Assembly: GCA_002411105.1 (NCBI GenBank)
Contig: DHQX01000049.1
Location: 6,523-30,741 of the forward strand
DNA: 24,219 nucleotides
DNA from: Christensenella sp. UBA5327
Lineage (GTDB): Bacteria; Bacillota; Clostridia; Christensenellales; Aristaeellaceae
Direction: 5' to 3'
In this document: positions 21,678-24,219 of the stretch, one piece after another
Position numbering within the stretch: the stretch's first letter is position 1
Layout: the number at the start of each line of letters is the position of its first letter
The notes under the pieces: generated by a model
The model's input: the letters and a program-made list of their open reading frames with translations, nothing else
Told to the model about the DNA's origin: nothing
The model's database searches: none
Position numbers and translations under genes: made by a program

Positions 21678-22049
21678 ATGGCTGTGCAGTGCACGGAAGC
21701 TGAATGGAAGATCATGGAGGTGCTCTGGGACGCGTCCCCGCGCACCATGGCGGATATCACAAAGACCCTTGAGCCGCAGACCGGCTGGACGCGCCACACG
21801 GTGATTACGCTGCTTAAGCGCATGCAGGAAAAAGGCAGCGTGGCGGTGGACGAAACCGGCCCCGCCAAAACCTATACCCCCAAAATCACCCGGGAGGAAG
21901 CCTCCGCCAGCCAGACCAAAAAGCTGCTCTCCCATGTGTTTGAGGGGAAGGCCTCGCTGCTGATCAACAACCTGGTGGATTCAGGGGAAATGAGCCTGGA
22001 TGAAATCCAGGAGCTGCTTGACCTGATGCGCCAGAAAGAACAACTGTAA
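21678..22049 (+). CDS. BlaI/MecI/CopY-family transcriptional repressor
   Basis: A 123-residue winged-helix repressor. The N-terminal half (CTEAEWKIMEVLWDASPRTM, then WTRHTVITLLKRMQEKGSVA) is the family DNA-binding domain; the C-terminal half (SLLINNLVDSGEMSLDEIQE) is the dimerisation part, containing the region cleaved by M56 peptidases in BlaI and MecI. The ATG at 21678 has AGGAGG nine nt upstream; an earlier in-frame start at 21648 would lie within the operator. It is followed after 10 nt by the M56 gene, the normal repressor–sensor pairing. Confidence 0.94.
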   Translation: MAVQCTEAEWKIMEVLWDASPRTMADITKTLEPQTGWTRHTVITLLKRMQEKGSVAVDETGPAKTYTPKITREEASASQTKKLLSHVFEGKASLLINNLVDSGEMSLDEIQELLDLMRQKEQL

Positions 22050-22059
22050 GGAGGGAACC

Positions 22060-23667
22060 ATGCGCACCGCAATCCTCTATAACTTTCTGCTGGAAGCCAA
22101 CCTAATGGCAACCATCGCCATCATCCTGATGATGATCCTGCGCAAAACCCTGAGAAAAACCCTGGGCAATTCCGCCCTGTCCTTTGGCTGGCTGCTCATC
22201 GCCATCCGCCTGCTTGTGCCCCTGAGCCTTCCCAATCCCTTCATTCACCTGATCCGCACGCCCTACGCGCCGGATGAAGCCATCCGGCCCATCGCCGGGC
22301 AGATCAAGGTGCGGCTGTCTGACGTGTTGGGGCGCTTGATTGGGCCGGATGACGGCCCTGTGGGGCAGACGGCCAGATCCCTGCAAAGCAGCCTGAACAA
22401 CGCCAGCCTGCCCATCACCCTGTTCAAAATCTACCTGATTGGCCTGGCGCTGGTGATCCTCTGGTTCATCTTCACCAATGTGCGCTTCCGCCAAAGGCTC
22501 AAGGCTGACCGCATCGAGCCCATCAGCGGAAAACTGCTGGAGGGCTATCAGGCCCTGTGCCTTAGCCTGGGGATTACAAAGCCCCTGCCGGTTTATCTGG
22601 TGGACCCGCTGCCCTCCGCCTGCCTGGTGGGGGTGGCAAGGCCCACCATCGCCCTGCCGCTGACTGTCACGCCCCAGGACGCGCTGCATGTCTTGCGCCA
22701 TGAGCTGTGCCATTTTAAGAACCGGGATCACCTCTGGGGCATCCTGCGGCTGGCCTGCTGCGCCCTCCACTGGTTTAACCCCCTGGTGTGGCTGGCCGCG
22801 TCCATGAGCGATACTGACAGCGAGCTGCGCTGTGATGACCGGGTCACCGCCTCCCTGGCGCCCCAGGAGCGGGAGGCCTATGCCAATGTGCTGGTGCTCA
22901 CCGCCGCCAGGCGCACTGCCCCGGGGCTGTCTGTGCTGGCCACCGGCATGACCACCACCACCAAAAAACTCAAGGCCCGGGTGCTGGCGATCCTGGGCAA
23001 CAAGAAGCCCCTGCGCTGGCTGTCCATCGCCTTTGTGGTGCTTGCCACCATGCTGCTGGCGGGGGCCTTTGCCACCTCGGAGGCCCCGCTCAACCCCCGG
23101 CTCACCCGCTTGTCCCCGGCGCCTTCTGTGCAGAACATCACAAGCGATGAGGCGGCCTACGCCTATGCCAAAACGCTTTTGGCCCGGGAGGAGATGGGCA
23201 TTGACCAAATCCGGGATGACTTAAGATGGGAAACCATCGAAAATGACCGGAACGCAGGGGACTACAACGTGGGCGCCACCCTGCCGGATGAGGACAGGGG
23301 GCTGTATGGCGCCGCCTTTAACAAGGATGGCCGGGTGCTCTTCCTGGGGAATTTTGATTCTGATGTGGATAATTCCTTGAACGTGAACGTGAGCGTGGAC
23401 AAAAGCGCCCAGGACGCCCTGGCGGAGGATGTTGTCCGCTTCCTGCGCCTGATCAACCCTGAGGAGGCGGTGAAGGCCAACCACTGGATGCTGCTCCGCC
23501 AGGAGAAAGGGCTGACCACCAACCAATTGACCTACCTGTTTTATGACCGGGAGGAGGACATGGGCAATGAGGATGTCACAACCATCACGGTCACGGTGCA
23601 GATCGCGCCGGTGGTGAGGGTTTTGCGGGTCAACTTCCGCTCCACCGAGCACGCCGGCAACGGCTGA
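22060..23667 (+). CDS. M56 family (BlaR1-like) membrane metallopeptidase sensor
   Basis: A 535-residue polytopic membrane protein. Membrane helices lie at about 5–28, 40–58, 119–140 and 318–337. The zinc peptidase motif HELCH is at 214–218, with the third ligand probably E255 in DSELRCDDRV. In BlaR1/MecR1 this domain inactivates BlaI or MecI when the external domain binds a beta-lactam. Here the external C-terminal part (about 341–535) is shorter than a penicillin-binding domain and lacks the SxN and KTG motifs; an SVDK tetrad at about 446 looks coincidental. It must sense something else. AAGGAGG lies five nt before the ATG. Overlap with the repressor's operon indicates joint regulation. Confidence 0.9.
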   Translation: MRTAILYNFLLEANLMATIAIILMMILRKTLRKTLGNSALSFGWLLIAIRLLVPLSLPNPFIHLIRTPYAPDEAIRPIAGQIKVRLSDVLGRLIGPDDGPVGQTARSLQSSLNNASLPITLFKIYLIGLALVILWFIFTNVRFRQRLKADRIEPISGKLLEGYQALCLSLGITKPLPVYLVDPLPSACLVGVARPTIALPLTVTPQDALHVLRHELCHFKNRDHLWGILRLACCALHWFNPLVWLAASMSDTDSELRCDDRVTASLAPQEREAYANVLVLTAARRTAPGLSVLATGMTTTTKKLKARVLAILGNKKPLRWLSIAFVVLATMLLAGAFATSEAPLNPRLTRLSPAPSVQNITSDEAAYAYAKTLLAREEMGIDQIRDDLRWETIENDRNAGDYNVGATLPDEDRGLYGAAFNKDGRVLFLGNFDSDVDNSLNVNVSVDKSAQDALAEDVVRFLRLINPEEAVKANHWMLLRQEKGLTTNQLTYLFYDREEDMGNEDVTTITVTVQIAPVVRVLRVNFRSTEHAGNG

Positions 23668-23683
23668 TAGGAGAGAAAAGACG

Positions 23684-24219
23684 ATGAAACGCTTTATATG
23701 TCTGGTGGCGGCGCTTTTGCTGGCGCTGCCCGCGGCCCTGGCCGCACCCGAGGACCTGATAGCATCCGCCAAATCCCACCTCACCGAGGTCTATGGCTAC
23801 ACGATGGCGGACGCAGAGCAGTTTGAATTTTCCTTTGATGGCAAGGACACCTTACGCTTCTGGCACAAGGATCACCCCGAATGGGTGTATACCGCGAACA
23901 ACCGACCCCGGGACCCGGATACGCCCAGCGCCACAACGCCCTTTTACAAGGGCCAGTTCATCGGCTACCCCGGGGAAAATGACATCCGCTGGGTGCTAAA
24001 CGCCACTAGGGATAATGGCTGGTTCAAAAACTGGGATAAAACGGCCATGGGGGAATTCCGCGAGGCGCTGAGAGAGGCGGCCAACATCCGCGTGTCCATC
24101 CCCCTGGCGGCGGGGCTTGAGGCTGGCGACATCACAGCGGCCCAGGCGGTAGAGGGCTTCTTCCGCTCCTGCCTGGGGGAGCCCTACCAGTGGACAGAGG
24201 CCGCCCGCCAGTGGCGGGG
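23684..24219 (+). CDS. Secreted protein of unknown function, cut by window end
   Basis: An open reading frame of 178 full codons continues past the right edge. It begins MKRFICLVAALLLALPAALA, a clear signal peptide with cleavage near ALAA, followed by a hydrophilic, aromatic-rich part (EVYGYTMADAEQFEFSF, RFWHKDHPEWVY). The YGYT-xx-(D/E)A-x-xF pattern is seen in small secreted proteins that neighbour M56 genes in related Clostridia, but I cannot name a domain. AGGAGAG is eight nt before the ATG and the gap to the M56 gene is 16 nt, so it is probably in the same operon. Confidence 0.75.
   Translation, partial: MKRFICLVAALLLALPAALAAPEDLIASAKSHLTEVYGYTMADAEQFEFSFDGKDTLRFWHKDHPEWVYTANNRPRDPDTPSATTPFYKGQFIGYPGENDIRWVLNATRDNGWFKNWDKTAMGEFREALREAANIRVSIPLAAGLEAGDITAAQAVEGFFRSCLGEPYQWTEAARQWR

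Overview
This 24.2 kb window looks like chromosomal DNA of a GC-rich anaerobic Firmicute (class Clostridia). The evidence is the miaB–ylbF–mutS–mutL–miaA–Met-gamma-lyase-like gene order, the paired TIGR03960/TIGR03936 genes next to an RNase E/G, strong Shine-Dalgarno sites, and BlaI/M56 and ECF-sigma modules with many small signal-peptide proteins. A Christensenellales-like lineage is a guess from protein style, not something the sequence proves.

Layout. Positions 1–109 hold a terminator cluster. On the minus strand, cstA (110–1684) stands alone with its own promoter. A long minus-strand series runs leftward from about 16.4 kb to 1.9 kb: TIGR03960 radical SAM protein, DUF2344 protein, RNase G-like protein, miaB, ylbF-like gene, an accessory pocket, mutS, mutL, miaA and an aluminium-resistance/Met-gamma-lyase-like PLP protein. 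Most joints are 4-nt (ATGA or GTGA) or 0–11-nt overlaps, which indicates tight translational coupling. The genes cover tRNA modification (MiaA and MiaB act in sequence on A37), RNA processing and mismatch repair.

The accessory pocket (about 8.43–10.94 kb) is the most unusual part. Two unrelated, more AT-rich genes, a SAM methyltransferase and a DUF4143-type ATPase, sit between ylbF and mutS. Each is bracketed by the same pair of perfect 38-bp repeats: B, the 3' end of ylbF, and A, the mutS promoter and ribosome-binding site. Each B is followed by a related rho-independent terminator. The order on the minus strand is B–methyltransferase–A–B–ATPase–A–mutS, so two 'cassettes' occupy one site.

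The right-hand third (16.7–24.2 kb) is mainly sensing and secretion. An ECF sigma factor overlaps a membrane-anchored anti-sigma-like protein, followed by two paralogous secreted proteins of unknown function. A HigA/NadS-like antitoxin follows on the minus strand; its RelE-like toxin partner is broken by an in-frame TGA. Then come a BlaI-family repressor with a clear promoter and two operator-like direct repeats, an M56 (BlaR1-like) membrane metallopeptidase with a sensor domain that is not penicillin-binding, and a secreted protein cut by the window end. No tRNA, rRNA, CRISPR array or insertion sequence was recognised.
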